Below are positions 13,001 to 28,000 of a DNA stretch of 64,000 nucleotides, in pieces; position 1 is the first letter of the stretch, and every line of letters starts with the position of its first letter. The translations under genes were made by a program, and so were the position numbers. Origin of the DNA: Archivesica marissinica (taxonomy: Eukaryota > Mollusca > Bivalvia > Venerida > Vesicomyidae); the NCBI GenBank assembly GCA_014843695.1, contig CM026387.1:82455592-82519591 (forward strand), read 5' to 3'. Below the pieces are notes generated by a model, which made no database searches, was not told where the DNA came from, and worked only from the letters and a program-made list of their open reading frames with translations.

Positions 13001-16000
13001 TAAATTAATGAAATGGATTAAATTATTGGAAATGTGCAAACTTTGAATATGTGATAAATTATATATTGGATTAACGGACGAGACAGACTTCGGTAAGTAC
13101 CAGTTTTCTTTTCATAGAGGCTTAATATTATCATTAAAATTATATTAGTGATTTACTTCATTTTATTGAACTCAATTCTATAATACATTTGGAGATACAT
13201 TCTGGGGATTAAAAATTTTGGGAAATAAAAAAATAAAATGGCTACAACTAGGAGTGCTAATAAGGAAACTGAGGGGCCGGTTCACCCCGACTTGCAGACA
13301 ACAGGTGATGAGATATGGGACACATTAATGAGACTTCCTTTCTTTAATCAGGCAAATCTGGAACGTCAGGGTGAGATTTATGAGAAAGAAAGAGAGAGGG
13401 AAAGAGAGAGGGAAGAAGTAAAACAAAGAGAGAGAGAAAGAGAGAGGGAAGAAGTAAAACAAAGAGAAGAAAGAGAGAGGGAAAGAGAAGAAAGAGAGAG
13501 AGAAAGGGATGAAGTAAAACAAAGAGGGGAAAGAGAAGAGAAAGAAAGGGACAGGGAGGAAAGAATGCAAAGGGAGAAAATGCAGACGGAGATTCGCCTG
13601 AGAGAAATCCAGAGAGATCAGGAATCTCAGCAAAATAACCCCCTCCATACAGATAATAGGCCCTCTAGGACAAACATTTCTGTTCCTATTTGGACCCAGA
13701 CTATGAGGCCAGATAAATTCTTCGCAACATGTGAGAGACTGTTCGAAGCTAGCCAGGTCGCCAAACAAACATGGGTGGGCCATATTATAGACAAGTTGTC
13801 CGACAAGGCCAGAAATATCTATGCCACTCTTCCTGTCCAAGACGCTAATAATTACGATACCCTCAAGGCCGCCATCTTGGATGAATATAGACTCTCACCC
13901 ACTGTATATAGAAAGAATTTCTTCTCTTGGGTAAAGAAACCTCAGCAGACATATTCCGAATTCATTAAGGAATTAAGGGAGCACATGACTCTATGGACGG
14001 AGAACAATGATCCGAGCGAGGTCAACTGGATCGAGCTGCTCTTGAGATATAGATTCGATTCCCAGCTAAGTGATGAGCTTAATTTGTTCATTCTGGATAA
14101 GAAAGCATCTACTCTCCAGGAATGTATTTCCCTGGCTGATGAATATAACCTCCATCGCAGATTAGCGCCCAGGACACGGATTAATTCAAATCCGAATGTG
14201 AAACCCAGAGATACAGAACACCGACCTCCAGCCCCAAGGCCATATATCCCATCACCAATGTATCGACCCAATATTAGGATAGATAATTCCCAAGCTACCC
14301 ATAGAACTCCCCGGATAGAAAAATATTGTAGTTATTGTAGGCGTAATGGCCACGGACGAACAGAGTGTTGGGCAGATCCCAATTCACCTAGGTACAGGGG
14401 TAATAGAAACCTAGCAAACGGACACCAAGTGTCAAACACTACTCATAGTTCAGCCTTTATAACCAATGAGCCAGTGAACTCATATGAAAATACCGAGATG
14501 GTAAATCCATTACTTGTCAAATATACAGGTCANNNNNNNNNNNNNNNNNNNNNNNNNNNNNNNNNNNNNNNNNNNNNNNNNNNNNNNNNNNNNNNNNNNN
14601 NNNNNNNNNNNNNNNNNNNNNNNNNNNNNNNNNNNNNNNNNNNNNNNNNNNNNNNNNNNNNNNNNNNNNNNNNNNNNNNNNNNNNNNNNNNNNNNNNNNN
14701 NNNNNNNNNNNNNNNNNNNNNNNNNNNNNNNNNNNNNNNNNNNNNNNNNNNNNNNNNNNNNNNNNNNNNNNNNNNNNNNNNNNNNNNNNNNNNNNNNNNN
14801 NNNNNNNNNNNNNNNNNNNNNNNNNNNNNNNNNNNNNNNNNNNNNNNNNNNNNNNNNNNNNNNNNNNNNNNNNNNNNNNNNNNNNNNNNNNNNNNNNNNN
14901 NNNNNNNNNNNNNNNNNNNNNNNNNNNNNNNNNNNNNNNNNNNNNNNNNNNNNNNNNNNNNNNNNNNNNNNNNNNNNNNNNNNNNNNNNNNNNNNNNNNN
15001 NNNNNNNNNNNNNNNNNNNNNNNNNNNNNNNNNNNNNNNNNNNNNNNNNNNNNNNNNNNNNNNNNNNNNNNNNNNNNNNNNNNNNNNNNNNNNNNNNNNN
15101 NNNNNNNNNNNNNNNNNNNNNNNNNNNNNNNNNNNNNNNNNNNNNNNNNNNNNNNNNNNNNNNNNNNNNNNNNNNNNNNNNNNNNNNNNNNNNNNNNNNN
15201 NNNNNNNNNNNNNNNNNNNNNNNNNNNNNNNNNNNNNNNNNNNNNNNNNNNNNNNNNNNNNNNNNNNNNNNNNNNNNNNNNNNNNNNNNNNNNNNNNNNN
15301 NNNNNNNNNNNNNNNNNNNNNNNNNNNNNNNNNNNNNNNNNNNNNNNNNNNNNNNNNNNNNNNNNNNNNNNNNNNNNNNNNNNNNNNNNNNNNNNNNNNN
15401 NNNNNNNNNNNNNNNNNNNNNNNNNNNNNNNNNNNNNNNNNNNNNNNNNNNNNNNNNNNNNNNNNNNNNNNNNNNNNNNNNNNNNNNNNNNNNNNNNNNN
15501 NNNNNNNNNNNNNNNNNNNNNNNNNNNNNNNNCGCATAAATAATAACACCGCACAAGTGACGTATTTGAGAGATTCAGGTGCGACAATTAGTTTATTGTC
15601 GGCTACTGATCAGACCGCTGATCATTTAGAATACACAGGTGAACGGGTAACAATCCGCGGTGTCAATTATATCCCTGGTAATTATCCGATAGCAAAGATT
15701 AGCGTCGATTGTCCAATATACCAAGGAACATTGAAGGTGGCTGTATTAAAACACAGATGCACCGCGGGGGTGGATCTTATAATAGGTAACGACTGTGAAA
15801 CTGCCCCTGTCACTGATTTGATTACCTGTGGCGTGGTTACACGCTCAAATAAGAAAATTATCCCGTTTGATGAAATTGTCACGTCCAACCCAGACTCAGA
15901 AAACACGACCGATACAAATCACAATGTCTTACCTTTTCGGAATACAATTGAGATCAATTCCCCCTCTGAGAAAGCCAGTACAGTTAAACCCCAAAATATT

Positions 16001-19000
16001 CCCTCTATTGACGATTTGAGTCCTGATAAATTATTGCAAGAACAGAATAATGACCCGACCTTAGCACCCCTCTGGGAAATGGCTCAAGAAGGAACACCTA
16101 TTCGGCAAGGATATTACATCCAGCTCGAACCCCGACTACTTATGAGGAGAGAACAACCTCAAGACACGTCCAAAGTTCGACCCTGGAAAATATATGATCA
16201 GGTGGTAGTTCCACGGGGATTCCGTGATCATATAACGGGACTCGCCCATGACAGTTTAAGTACGGGACACCAGGGACCTAGTAAGACCCTGAAGCGCATT
16301 AAGCGCCGCTTCTTTTGGCCGGGAATCCGCGCAGATGTTAAACGATTCTGCCATAGCTGTGGGCCGTGCCAGAGAGCGGGTAAGGGACAGAAAGCCACTG
16401 TAGCCCCATTGAAACCCCTGCCCATTATATCCCAACCATTCAAATTTATATCCGCTGATTTCGTTGGACCCATGAAGAAAACTATAAATGGGAACCAGTA
16501 TATCTTGAATTTTATTGATCATGCCACTAAATATACGGAATCTTTCCCATGCGCCGCAGCGACAGCTGTTAATGCACAAAAAGCCCTGATCGAGATAATA
16601 TCTCGACATGGAAAACCCCAGACCCTGTTGACTGACCGAGGAAGCGCTTTCATAGCTGAAACATTCACACGCTTCCTAGCCGAGCACGATATACGTCACT
16701 TAACTAGCACGAGTTACAGGCCTCAAACCAACGGATCAATAGAGAAATATAATGGTACATTGAAAACCATGCTTAGAATCCTTGGGGAGAACTCTTTATC
16801 GTCTTGGGATGAGATGCTACCCTGGCTATTATTTGCATATAGAAGTGCAGAGCACTCTAGCACAGGATATTCTCCCTTCTACCTTCTATATGGGCGCGAA
16901 CCTAGAGATAATCTAGATTCCACTTATGATCTCTGGGCTAGAAATGAGCGGGATGAAGGGATCCCCATAAATAACTATGTACAAGAATTATGTCATAGAT
17001 TAGCTGAAGCGTTACGTGACGCCAGCGAGAATGCACAACAGGCCGCAGATGGTCGTAAAACAAAGTATGACAGAAGTAAGAAAGCGAAAATGCGTGTATT
17101 CCAGCGTGGTGAATTAGTGTTAGTACGATTACCGTTAAAAGGTAATAAGCTGAAGAATGCCCTCCAGGGACCGTATCCGGTACACGAAAAGGTAGCGTCG
17201 CATACCTATATTATATACATGCCTGATAAGAGAGTAAAATACCGTGTTATGCATGTAAACCAGTTGAAGCCCTGGACAGGTAGGGAGGAGGGTGCAGCTC
17301 TAGCTGATAGTAGTCCGGTGTATGAGTCCCAAGACCCTACCCTATTAGATTACCAAGCCCCTACGGACATTGAGAAAGAATTCGATCCTTGCAGTCCTCT
17401 TGAATCTGTACCTAAGAAAACCTGGCCGGATATCAGTCATTTAAACCCAGACCACAGGGACGATATTAGTCAGTTATTTGACCGTTACCCCCGTTTATTC
17501 TCTGGACAACTGGGACGTTTCCACGGTGTTACCCATGATATTGATGTGCAAGGTGCTTCACCCGTAATCCAGCCTTACTACCGCATGTCTCCAGAAAAGA
17601 AACAAATACTAAAAACTGAGCTAGATCAAATGTTGGAGTTAGGAATTATCCGCCCTAGCAGAAGCCAGTGGGCCTCTCCCATAATATTGGTACGCAAATC
17701 AGACTCAGAATGGCGACCATGTATTGATTATCGGAAAATTAATGACCTGACTCGAGGAGAAGCCTTCCCCATCCCGAGATTAGACGATATCATTGATCAG
17801 GTCGCAGGTTCGAGTCTGATATCGATTTTAGATCTTAATAAAGGTTACTGGCAGATTCCGCTAACCCCTCGAGCTAGTGAAATTGCAGCGTTCATAACCC
17901 CCTGGGGCTTGTTTGAACCATTAACTCTCCCATTTGGTTTAAAAAACGGTGGAGTTACCTTCCAGAGGGCCATAAACGAGATAATCGCTCAATCCCCGAC
18001 AGAACCCATCCGTGATAGATTTGCCGACGCATATCTGGATGATATTGCTGTTCGATCCAATTTATGGTCACAGCACATAAATCACTTGGATTGGACATTT
18101 CATAGACTAGAGGATAGTGGTGTTACTTTGAATCCGAAGAAGTGTAAAATTGGGTCTGGAACAGTCAAGTACTTGGGACATGAATTAGGGTCGGGAAAAA
18201 TCAAACCAATTTCCAGCAAGGTTGAGTGTATTAGTAATATCTCTCCCCCACAGACCAAGAAACAATTACGAGGATATCTGGGATCAGTAGGATTTTACAG
18301 GAAATTCATTCCCCAGTTCGCTGAGATCGCCGCTCCCCTGACTGACTTATTAAAGGGCAAGCGATCAGGGAACATCATAACTCAGTGGAGCGATAAACAT
18401 CAACTTGCTTTCGAATCCTTAAAGAAAGCTTTAACCAATAAACCCATACTGAAGGCCCCTGACTTTAACCAAGAGTTCGAACTCTATACTGATGCTTCCG
18501 ATTTGGGAATTTCGGCTGTACTGACTCAGACCGTTGACCAAGTACCACACCCAGTAGCATTTTATTCCCGAAAACTTATTCCACGAGAGAAAAACTACTC
18601 TACAATAGAGAAGGAATTATTAGCTATAGTGGCCGGTATCGAACATTTTCGCATATATGTACGCACAAGCAAAACAATAATTAATTCAGATCATAATCCC
18701 CTTGTATGGTTAAGTAGGTCGAAAACGTCCAATCAACGCCTCTTAAGATGGGCACTGTGTCTCTCAGAATTTAATCTGACCATTAAACATATCAAAGGGA
18801 CTCAAAATGTTCTAGCAGACTTTCTCAGTAGAGTTCAATGACTGTGATGTTTGACTTAGTAAATGTACTTGGTATTATTTCAGTTGTTCAGTAAATAGTT
18901 ATTGCCTCTATGATTAGAATGTTGGTACCTAGCAAAAGAAATGCTATTTTAGGACATATGATGTATTGATATTATGATTGTTTTCTACTGTATATTCAAA

Positions 19001-22000
19001 GGAATGAAGATTTGTAAATCGGCCGATAGCGGGCGATGTCAAACTTCTCCCCGGGTAGGGAGGATTGTGCAAAACCCCAATTTGCACGAAATGTTTATTA
19101 TTGTTATATATAAATAGTAATGTATTATATAAATACATTAAACTGTTTCTATATATGGCCAAATGTTTACCATGTAATATATATATATTTGTATTATGCA
19201 TAATCGTCTGCTATTATTTTCGCGCCTAAAATTATCAATCTCGCTTCGCGCGGGAAATGACTTAAGATGTTAGGCCTAATCTCAGTTTATCAAGGCCGTG
19301 GTTGCAGGTGTCCAGTTATGTAATACAAAGGCACCGAACTGGTTTGATGGTGTAATATTAGATAACAAGGCCGTGGTTGCAGGTGTCCAGTTATGTAATG
19401 TAATACAAAGGCACCGAACTGGTTTGATGGTGTAATATTAGATAACATAACAGATGTTTAGGAATTGTTATATCATATATACACTGATTCAATCATGTAT
19501 ATAAGAAATGGATTTTATTAACATAGATCAGACACACTAGAGCCTAACTCCAGGAGCGAGAAAGGTCGTGATCTCAATCTAGTATATAGAACATATAAAC
19601 TGTATTTATGAAACTTAGATATTATGGACATTATAAGAAATATAACTTATAAAGATTTGTCGAATAATTAAATTGTTCAGCCATAGAAGAAACAGAGAGT
19701 TTCGGCGAACCATACCAGGTGATTAAAAGTTAATCTAATCAGAAACAGTGATTAGATTATAGTGATATTGAGTAATGACGGATTAGAAAGATTGGATGTT
19801 AAATATACTGTGTAAGCGCATAGTCGGCTCACACAAATGGATTGTTAAATAAGCTTTTAATGATACGATGTATATATATATAGATCACTGATTATATATA
19901 TATGGATATTTCTGATGCCAATTTAAACAAGATATTATATAGAAGAAATGTAATACTGTGTTGAGTTATCAGTAATACATATAATAACGAAGAAACCCCC
20001 TAGACAACTCCAGCGAGTCTACAATAGGATAGACCCTGGTAAGAGCCGTAGCAACCGAGACATATTATTACGAGAAGAAAAAGGAGAGTTTGCGACAAGC
20101 GTAAGAGTTCTCTCGGTTTTGGTCCCGGCCCGTCGTGTGACCGGAATCATTGTTGATAGTTTGCATATTAGGCTCCAACGTTTTCTTCTCGCTACATCAA
20201 AGATTCAACAACGCGATGTCGAAAATATTTGTCAACGTTTAGCTGCATCAACTGCAACCATTTGGATATGTCATTTCTGTTTAAGTATTTGAATAGTTTA
20301 TCTACATTTTATATTTAGTGGACACTTCCACACGCCTTTCTATTCGCCTAGCAATGTGTACCCTTTAAACGTACTCCAACATGGAAAGGGATTGACATAA
20401 GCTATAAGTTGTTTCCCAATCCATATCGGTTTCAATGTATATCAACTTTGTGTTTATATAAGTTTATTTTTTATGTACTTCATCCGAATAAATATGCTTA
20501 AACTAAATGTTGCTGGGCGTTAATATATACATGTCCAACAACATATAATTAATATTTTGTTTAACAACGCATTACTATAATTGAGAAATAATAAGTATCA
20601 ACCATGGTATATCGCAGAATAACCCGAGTTTGACGTTATTATGCCTTCGTGATATATTTCTACGCATAAGAACGACAAACGAGGGTTATTCTGCGATATA
20701 TCACAGTGGATACTTATTATTTAGATTCTAACACGACTTACTTCTAATAATTTTAGACGACAATAAAGGAGTATTTTCTTCAAACGCCGTGCATTTGGCT
20801 GTAGAAATTTCCTCCCGCGTATGGGGTGATGACGTTATTTTTTATGAAAAATATCAATCTAATGCATAAATGAACAAAAGTTGTAACTGATCAATAATTT
20901 TATTTATTTTGTCAAATAAAACTGTACAGAATAGTAACTGAAACGTTACTTAACAGAAACACAAGACGGACAAGAGATTATCTGATTCTAAAAATAGCTC
21001 ACTTAGGCGAATTCCCACGGTTGTATTTACAAACAGCACATGACTTTCATTCATTAAACTTTACACGCATTGTATAAATGGAATAGCCAAATTACGGTGC
21101 GCGCGCAGCATAGTTCAAGGTAGGTATATCGCAGAATAACCCGAGGTAGATTTTACTCTACAAGTATTAGCTGGGTCGTGTTAGAATAGTATATAACATG
21201 TAAATATCTAATTTCCAATATGCTGTTTCGTTTTTGCCATATAATCATTATTTGTTATTCAATATAATATTTCTCTCTCATCAGTATGGACGGCTTTACA
21301 ATATGTAGTCAATAACACGTGTTTAATTCTTTAATTCCAATATTCTGTCGCAATGTCAGGTTGTCCTTTTAGCCATTCAATTTCACAACATAGTTTACGT
21401 TTTATTAAATAATTTCTCCGGTACAAAGATACGGTATGATTTATATACAATAATTATGTCAAGGAGTTAATAAGTTTAAACTTTATTCATTTTACAATGA
21501 TTGTGGAGCAAATTTTAACACCTTATATTAACCACCCTCGTTGGCGCCGATGAAAGCGTATATGTGGTCATTCGTGTGGGAGGAAACCGGAGTACCCGGA
21601 AAAAACACACCTGTCCGATCTGGTGACTATCGTACCATCTCATATACTTCCCATTCCGAGGATTGAATCCGGGTTGCATTGGTGAGAAGCGAGCGCGCTA
21701 ACCACTGCGCTAATCGGATGAGTTAATAATATAAGGAAATAAGATTTACTGGCTTTCTTGGAGAATATATATAAGTAAAACATGACTTATCATATTTTTA
21801 TAATCATACAAACATTATGTCAAAATATAAATAAAACAGTAAATGTAGAATGTAATATAATGCAGGAGACTGACTGTAAACCTACGTCAATCATTCTGGA
21901 GCACAATTTACCTTTCTATAGCAGTTACATGACTGGTAGTGAAACTCCATCTAGTCAGTAATTTATCCGAACCTTTTCCGCCATATAGCAATCCTGTGGA

Positions 22001-25000
22001 CATTAATTTTGTAAGTACTAGTCGCACGAACTCTCCGAGGTAATGACCGGCATACATTTTTTCAAATCTGGAAATATGACCACAATATTGATATGAGTGT
22101 TGATGTGAGTTGCTTTGGATTTGCAGACAGACCAACAACCACTGTCTAACGGATTGCTAGCTTTATGTCGTAGATGAATACACAAGGACCATTTTTTTCA
22201 GACTAGACTTGGGGAGCATGGGTATAAAGAACAACATACATATTACAATCTATCTTGATTATTTCTTCAATAGACAGTATCTGATCCCAGTACTATGGTG
22301 CGATCACACATCAATGCCGCCATAGTTGAAAGACGATGGAACGGAACAAAAGTTACAATCACGACAAAACTGAGGATTGTCTCAATTAAAGTGAGCTCTG
22401 AATACACTAAGTAGGTGAGCTCTGAATACACTAAGTAAGTGAGCTCTGAATACACTAAGTATTTCGCGGAGTCGATCAAATGAATTGGGGTCAATTTTAC
22501 TCAGAGACATTTCTCAGAACAGATTAATTCTACAAACCTGTGATCATTAAACAGTCAATGTGTATTAAGCAGCCATCCAAGCCAATCAAAGAAACAACCA
22601 TCCCAGCGAATCACAGAAACAAGACACAACCATCCAAGCGAATCACAGAAACAACCATCCCAGCGAATCACTAAAACAAGAAACAACCATCCCAGCGAAT
22701 CACAGAAACAAGAAACAACCATCCCAGCGAATCACAGAAACAACCATCCCAGCGAATCATAGAAACAACCATCCCAGCGAATCACAGAAACAAGAAACAA
22801 CCATCCAAGCGAATCACAGAAACAACAATCCAAGCGAATCACAGAAACACCATCCAAGCGAATCACAGAAACAACCATCCAAGGAATCAAGAAACAACCA
22901 TCCAGGCGAATCACAGAAACAACCATCCAAGCGAATCACAGAAACAACCATCCCAGCGAATCACAGAAACAACCATCCAAGCGAATCACAGAAACAAGAA
23001 ACAACCATCCCAGCGAATCACAGAAACAACCATCCAAGCGAATCACAGAAACAAGAAACAACCATCTCAGCGAATCACAGAAACAACCATCCAAGTGAAT
23101 CACAGAAACAAGAAACAACCATTCAAGCGAATCACAGAAACAAGAAAAACCATCCAAGTGAATCACAGAAACAAGAAACAACCATCCAAGCGAATCACAG
23201 AAACAAGAAACAACCATCCAAGCGAATCACAGAAACAACCATCCAAGCGAATCACAGAAACAACCATCCAAGCGAATCACAGAAACAACCATCCAAGTGA
23301 ATCATAGAAACAACCATCCAAGCGAATCACAGAAACAACCATCCAAGCGAATCACAGAAACAACCATCCAAGCGAATCATAGAAACAACCATCCCAGCGA
23401 ATCACAGAAACAAGAAACAACCATCCAAGCGAATCACAGAAACAACCATCCAAGCGAATCACAGAAATAAGAAACAACCATCCAAGCGAATCACAGAAAC
23501 AAGAAACAACCATCCAAGCGAATCACAGAAACAAGAAACAACCATCCAAGTGAATCACAGAAACAACCATCCAAGCGAATCACAAAAAAGAAACAACCAT
23601 TCAAGTGAATCACAGAAACAACCATTCAAGCGAATCACAGAAACAAGAAACATCCATCCCAGCGAATCACAGAAACAAGATACAACCATCCCAGCGAATC
23701 ACAGAAACAAGAAACAACCATTCAAGTGAATCACAGAAACAACCATCCAAGCGAATCACAGAAACAACCATTCAAGCGAATCACAGAAACAACCATTCAA
23801 GCGAATCACAGAAACAAGAAACAACCATCCCAGCGAATCACAGAAACAAGAAACAACCATCCAAGCGAATCACAGAAACAACCATCCAAGCGAATCACAG
23901 AAACAACCATCCCAGCGAATCACAGAAACAACCATCCCAGCGAATCACAGAAACAAGAAACAACCATCCCAGCGAATCACAGAAACAAGAAACAACCATT
24001 CAAGTGAATCACAGAAACAACCATCCCAGCGAATCATAGAAACAACCATCCCAGCGAATCATAGAAACAACCATCCAAGTGAATCACAGAAACAAGAAAC
24101 AACCATCCCAGCGAATCACAGAAACAAGAAACAACCATTCAAGTGAATCACAGAAACAACCATCCCAGCGAATCATAGAAACAACCATCCCAGCGAATCA
24201 CAGAAACAAAAAACAACCATCCCAGCGAATCACAGAAACAAGAAACAACCATCCCAGCGAATCACAGAAACAAGAAACAACCATTCAAGTGAATCACAGA
24301 AACAACCATCCCAGCGAATCATAGAAACAACCATCCCAGCGAATCACAGAAACAAGAAACAACCATCCCAGCGAATCACAGAAACAAGAAACAACCATTC
24401 AAGTGAATCACAGAAACAACCATCCCAGCGAATCACAGAAACAAGAAACAACCATCCCAGCAAATCACAGAAACAAGAAACAACCATTCAAGCGAATCAC
24501 AGAAACAACCATCCCAGCGAATCACAGAAACAAGAAACAACCATCCCAGCGAATCACAGAAACAACCATCCAAGTGAATCATAGAAACAACCATCCAAGC
24601 GAATCACAGAAACAACCATTCCAGCGAATCACAGAAACAAGAAACAACCATCCAAGCGAATCATAGAAACAACCATCCAAGTGAATCATAGAAACAACCA
24701 TCCAAGTGAATCACAGAAACAACCATCCAAGTGAATCATAGAAACAACCATCCAGGTGAATCATAGAAACAACCATCCAAGCGAATCACAGAAACAACCA
24801 TCCCAGCGAATCATAGAAACAACCATCCCAGCGAATCACAGAAACAAGAAACAACCATCCAAGCGAATCACAGAAACAAGAAACAACCATCCAAGCGAAT
24901 CACAGAAACAAGAAACAACCATTCAAGTGAATCACAGAAAGAACCATCCAAGTGAATCATAGAAACAAGAAACAACCATTCAAGCGAATCACAGAAACAA

Positions 25001-28000
25001 GAAATAACCATTCAAGTGAATCACAGAAACAAGAAACAACCATCCAAGCGAATCACAGAAACAAGAAACAACCATTCAAGTGAATCACAGAAACAACCAT
25101 CCTAGTGAATCATAGAAACAACCATCCAAGTGAATCACAGAAACAACCATCCAAGTGAATCATAGAAACAACCATCCAAGTGAATCATAGAAACAACCAT
25201 CCAAGCGAATCACAGAAACAACCATCCCAGCGAATCATAGAAACAACCATCCCAGCGAATCACAGAAACAAGAAACAACCATCCAAGCGAATCACAGAAA
25301 CAACCATCCAAGCGAATCACATAAATAAGAAACAACCATTCAAGCGAATCACAGAAACAAGAAACAACCATCCAAGCGAATCACAGAAACAAGAAACAAC
25401 GATCCAAGCGAATCACAGACACAACCATTCAAGCGAATCACATAAATAAGAAACAACCATTCAAGTGAATCACAGAACAAGAAACAACCATCCAAGCGAA
25501 TCACAGAAACAAGAAACAACCATCCAAGCGAATCACAGAAACAAGAAACAACCATCCAAGTGAATCACAGAAACAACCATCCAAGTGAATCACAGAAACA
25601 ACCATCCCAGCGAATCATAGAAACAACCATCCCAGTGAATCACAGAAATAAGAAATAACCATTCAAGCCAATCACAGAAACAAGAAACAACCATCCAAGC
25701 GAATCACAGAAACAACCATCCAAGCGAATCACAAAACAAGAAACAACCATCCAAGCGAATCACAGAAACAAGAAACAACCATCCAAGCGAATCACAGAAA
25801 CAACCATCCAAGCGAATCACAGAAACAACCATCCAAGCGAATCACAGAAACAACCATCCAAGCGAATCACAGAAACAAGAAACAACCATCCAAGCGAATC
25901 ACAGAAACAACCATCCAAGCGAATCACAGAAACAACCATCCAAGCGAATCACATAAATAAGAAACAACCATTCAAGCGAATCACAGAAACAAGAAACAAC
26001 CATCCAAGCGAATCACAGAAACAACCATCCAAGCGAATCACAGAAACAACCATCCAAGCGAATCACATAAATAAGAAACAACCATTCAAGCGAATCACAG
26101 AAACAAGAAACAACCATCCAAGCGAATCACAGAAACAACCATCCAAGCGAATCACAGAAACAACCATCCAAGCGAATCACATAAATAATAAACAACCATT
26201 CAAGCGAATCACAGAAACAAGAAACAACCATCCAAGTGAATCACAGAAACAACCATCCCAGCGAATCACAGAAACAACCATTCAAGCGAATCACAGAAAC
26301 AAGAAACAACCATCCAAGCGAATCACAGAAACAAGAAACAACCATCCAAGCGAATCACAGAAACAAGAAACAACCATCCAAGTAAATCACAGAAACAACC
26401 ATCCCAGCGAATCACAGAAACAACCATTCAAGTGAATCACAGAAACAAGAAACAACCATTCAAGTGAATCACAGAAACAAGAAACAACCATCCAAGAGAA
26501 TCACAGAAACAAGAAACAACCATTCAAGCGAATCACAGAAACAAGAAACAACCATCCAAGCCAATCACAGAAACAACCATCCAAGCGAATCACAGAAACA
26601 AGAAACAACCATCCAAGCCAATCACAGAAACAACCATCCAAGCGAATCACAGAAACAACCATCCAAGCGAATCATAGAAACAACCATTCAAGTGAATCAC
26701 AGAAACAACCATCCCAGCGAATCACAGAAACAAGAAACAACCATCCCAGCAAATCACAGAAACAAGAAACAACCATTCAAGCGAATCACAGAAACAACCA
26801 TCCCAGCGAATCACAGAAACAAGAAACAACCATCCCAGCGAATCACAGAAACAACCATCCAAGTGAATCATAGAAACAACCATCCAAGCGAATCACAGAA
26901 ACAACCATTCCAGCGAATCACAGAAACAAGAAACAACCATCCAAGCGAATCATAGAAACAACCATCCAAAAAACAACCATCCAGTGAATCATAGAAACAA
27001 CCATCCAAGCGAATCACAGAAACAACCATCCCAGCGAATCATAGAAACAACCATCCCAGCGAATCACAGAAACAAGAAACAATCATCCAAGCGAATCACA
27101 GAAACAAGAAACAACCATCCAAGCTAATCACAAAAACAAGAAACAACCATTCAAGTGAATCACAGAAAGAACCATCCAAGTGAATCATAGAAACAAGAAA
27201 CAACCATTCAAGCGAATCACAGAAACAAGAAATAACCATTCAAGTGAATCACAGAAACAAGAAACAACCATCCAAGCGAATCACAGAAACAAGAAACAAC
27301 CATTCAAGTGAATCACAGAAACAACCATCCTAGTGAATCATAGAAACAACCATCCAAGTGAATCACAGAAACAACCATCCAAGTGAATCATAGAAACAAC
27401 CATCCAAGCGAATCACAGAAACAACCATCCCAGCGAATCATAGAAACAACCATCCCAGCGAATCACAGAAACAAGAAACAACCATCCAAGCGAATCACAG
27501 AAACAACCATCCAAGCGAATCACATAAATAAGAAACAACCATTCAAGCGAATCACAGAAACAAGAAACAACCATCCAAGCGAATCACAGAAACAAGAAAC
27601 AACCATCCAAGCGAATCACAGAAAAAGAAACAACCATCCAAGTGAATCACAGAAACAACCATCCCAGCGAATCATAGAAACAACCATCCCAGCGAATCAC
27701 AGAAACAAGAAACAACCATTCAAGTGAATCACAGAAACAACCATCCAAGCGAATCACAGAAACAAGAAACAACCATCCAAGTGAATCACAGAAACAAGAA
27801 ACAACCATCCAAGCGAATCACAGAAACAACCATCCCAGCGAATCACAGAAACAAGAAACAACCATCCCAGCGAATCACAGAAACAACCATCCAAGTGAAT
27901 CATAGAAACAACCATTCAAGCGAATCACAGAAACAACCATCCCAGCGAATCACAGAAACAAGAAACAACCATCCAAGCGAATCACAGAAACAAGAAACAA

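Larger units (their letters stand above)
11761..20097 (+). mobile_element. Gmr1-like Ty3/gypsy LTR retrotransposon
   Basis: An LTR element with near-identical ~1.03-kb LTRs, a primer-binding-like site right after the 5' LTR, a Gag-Pol frame and a polypurine stretch before the 3' LTR. The Pol order is protease, integrase, reverse transcriptase, RNase H, as in Ty1/copia elements, yet the RT and the GPY/F integrase are Ty3/gypsy in type. This combination is the hallmark of the Gmr1 clade. It sits in the hexokinase intron at 7.1-21.9 kb, opposite to the gene's direction. The LTRs differ at only about eight places outside their first ~13 bases, so the insertion is young. I could not find a matching 4-6 bp target duplication (CTAG side versus AGCG side). 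Confidence 0.9.

Noticed and set aside
13325..14271. Minus-strand frames of 171 and 109 codons opposite gag
   Set aside because: Shadows of the Gag frame; the Phe/Ser/Leu-rich run is the complement of the Glu/Arg repeat.
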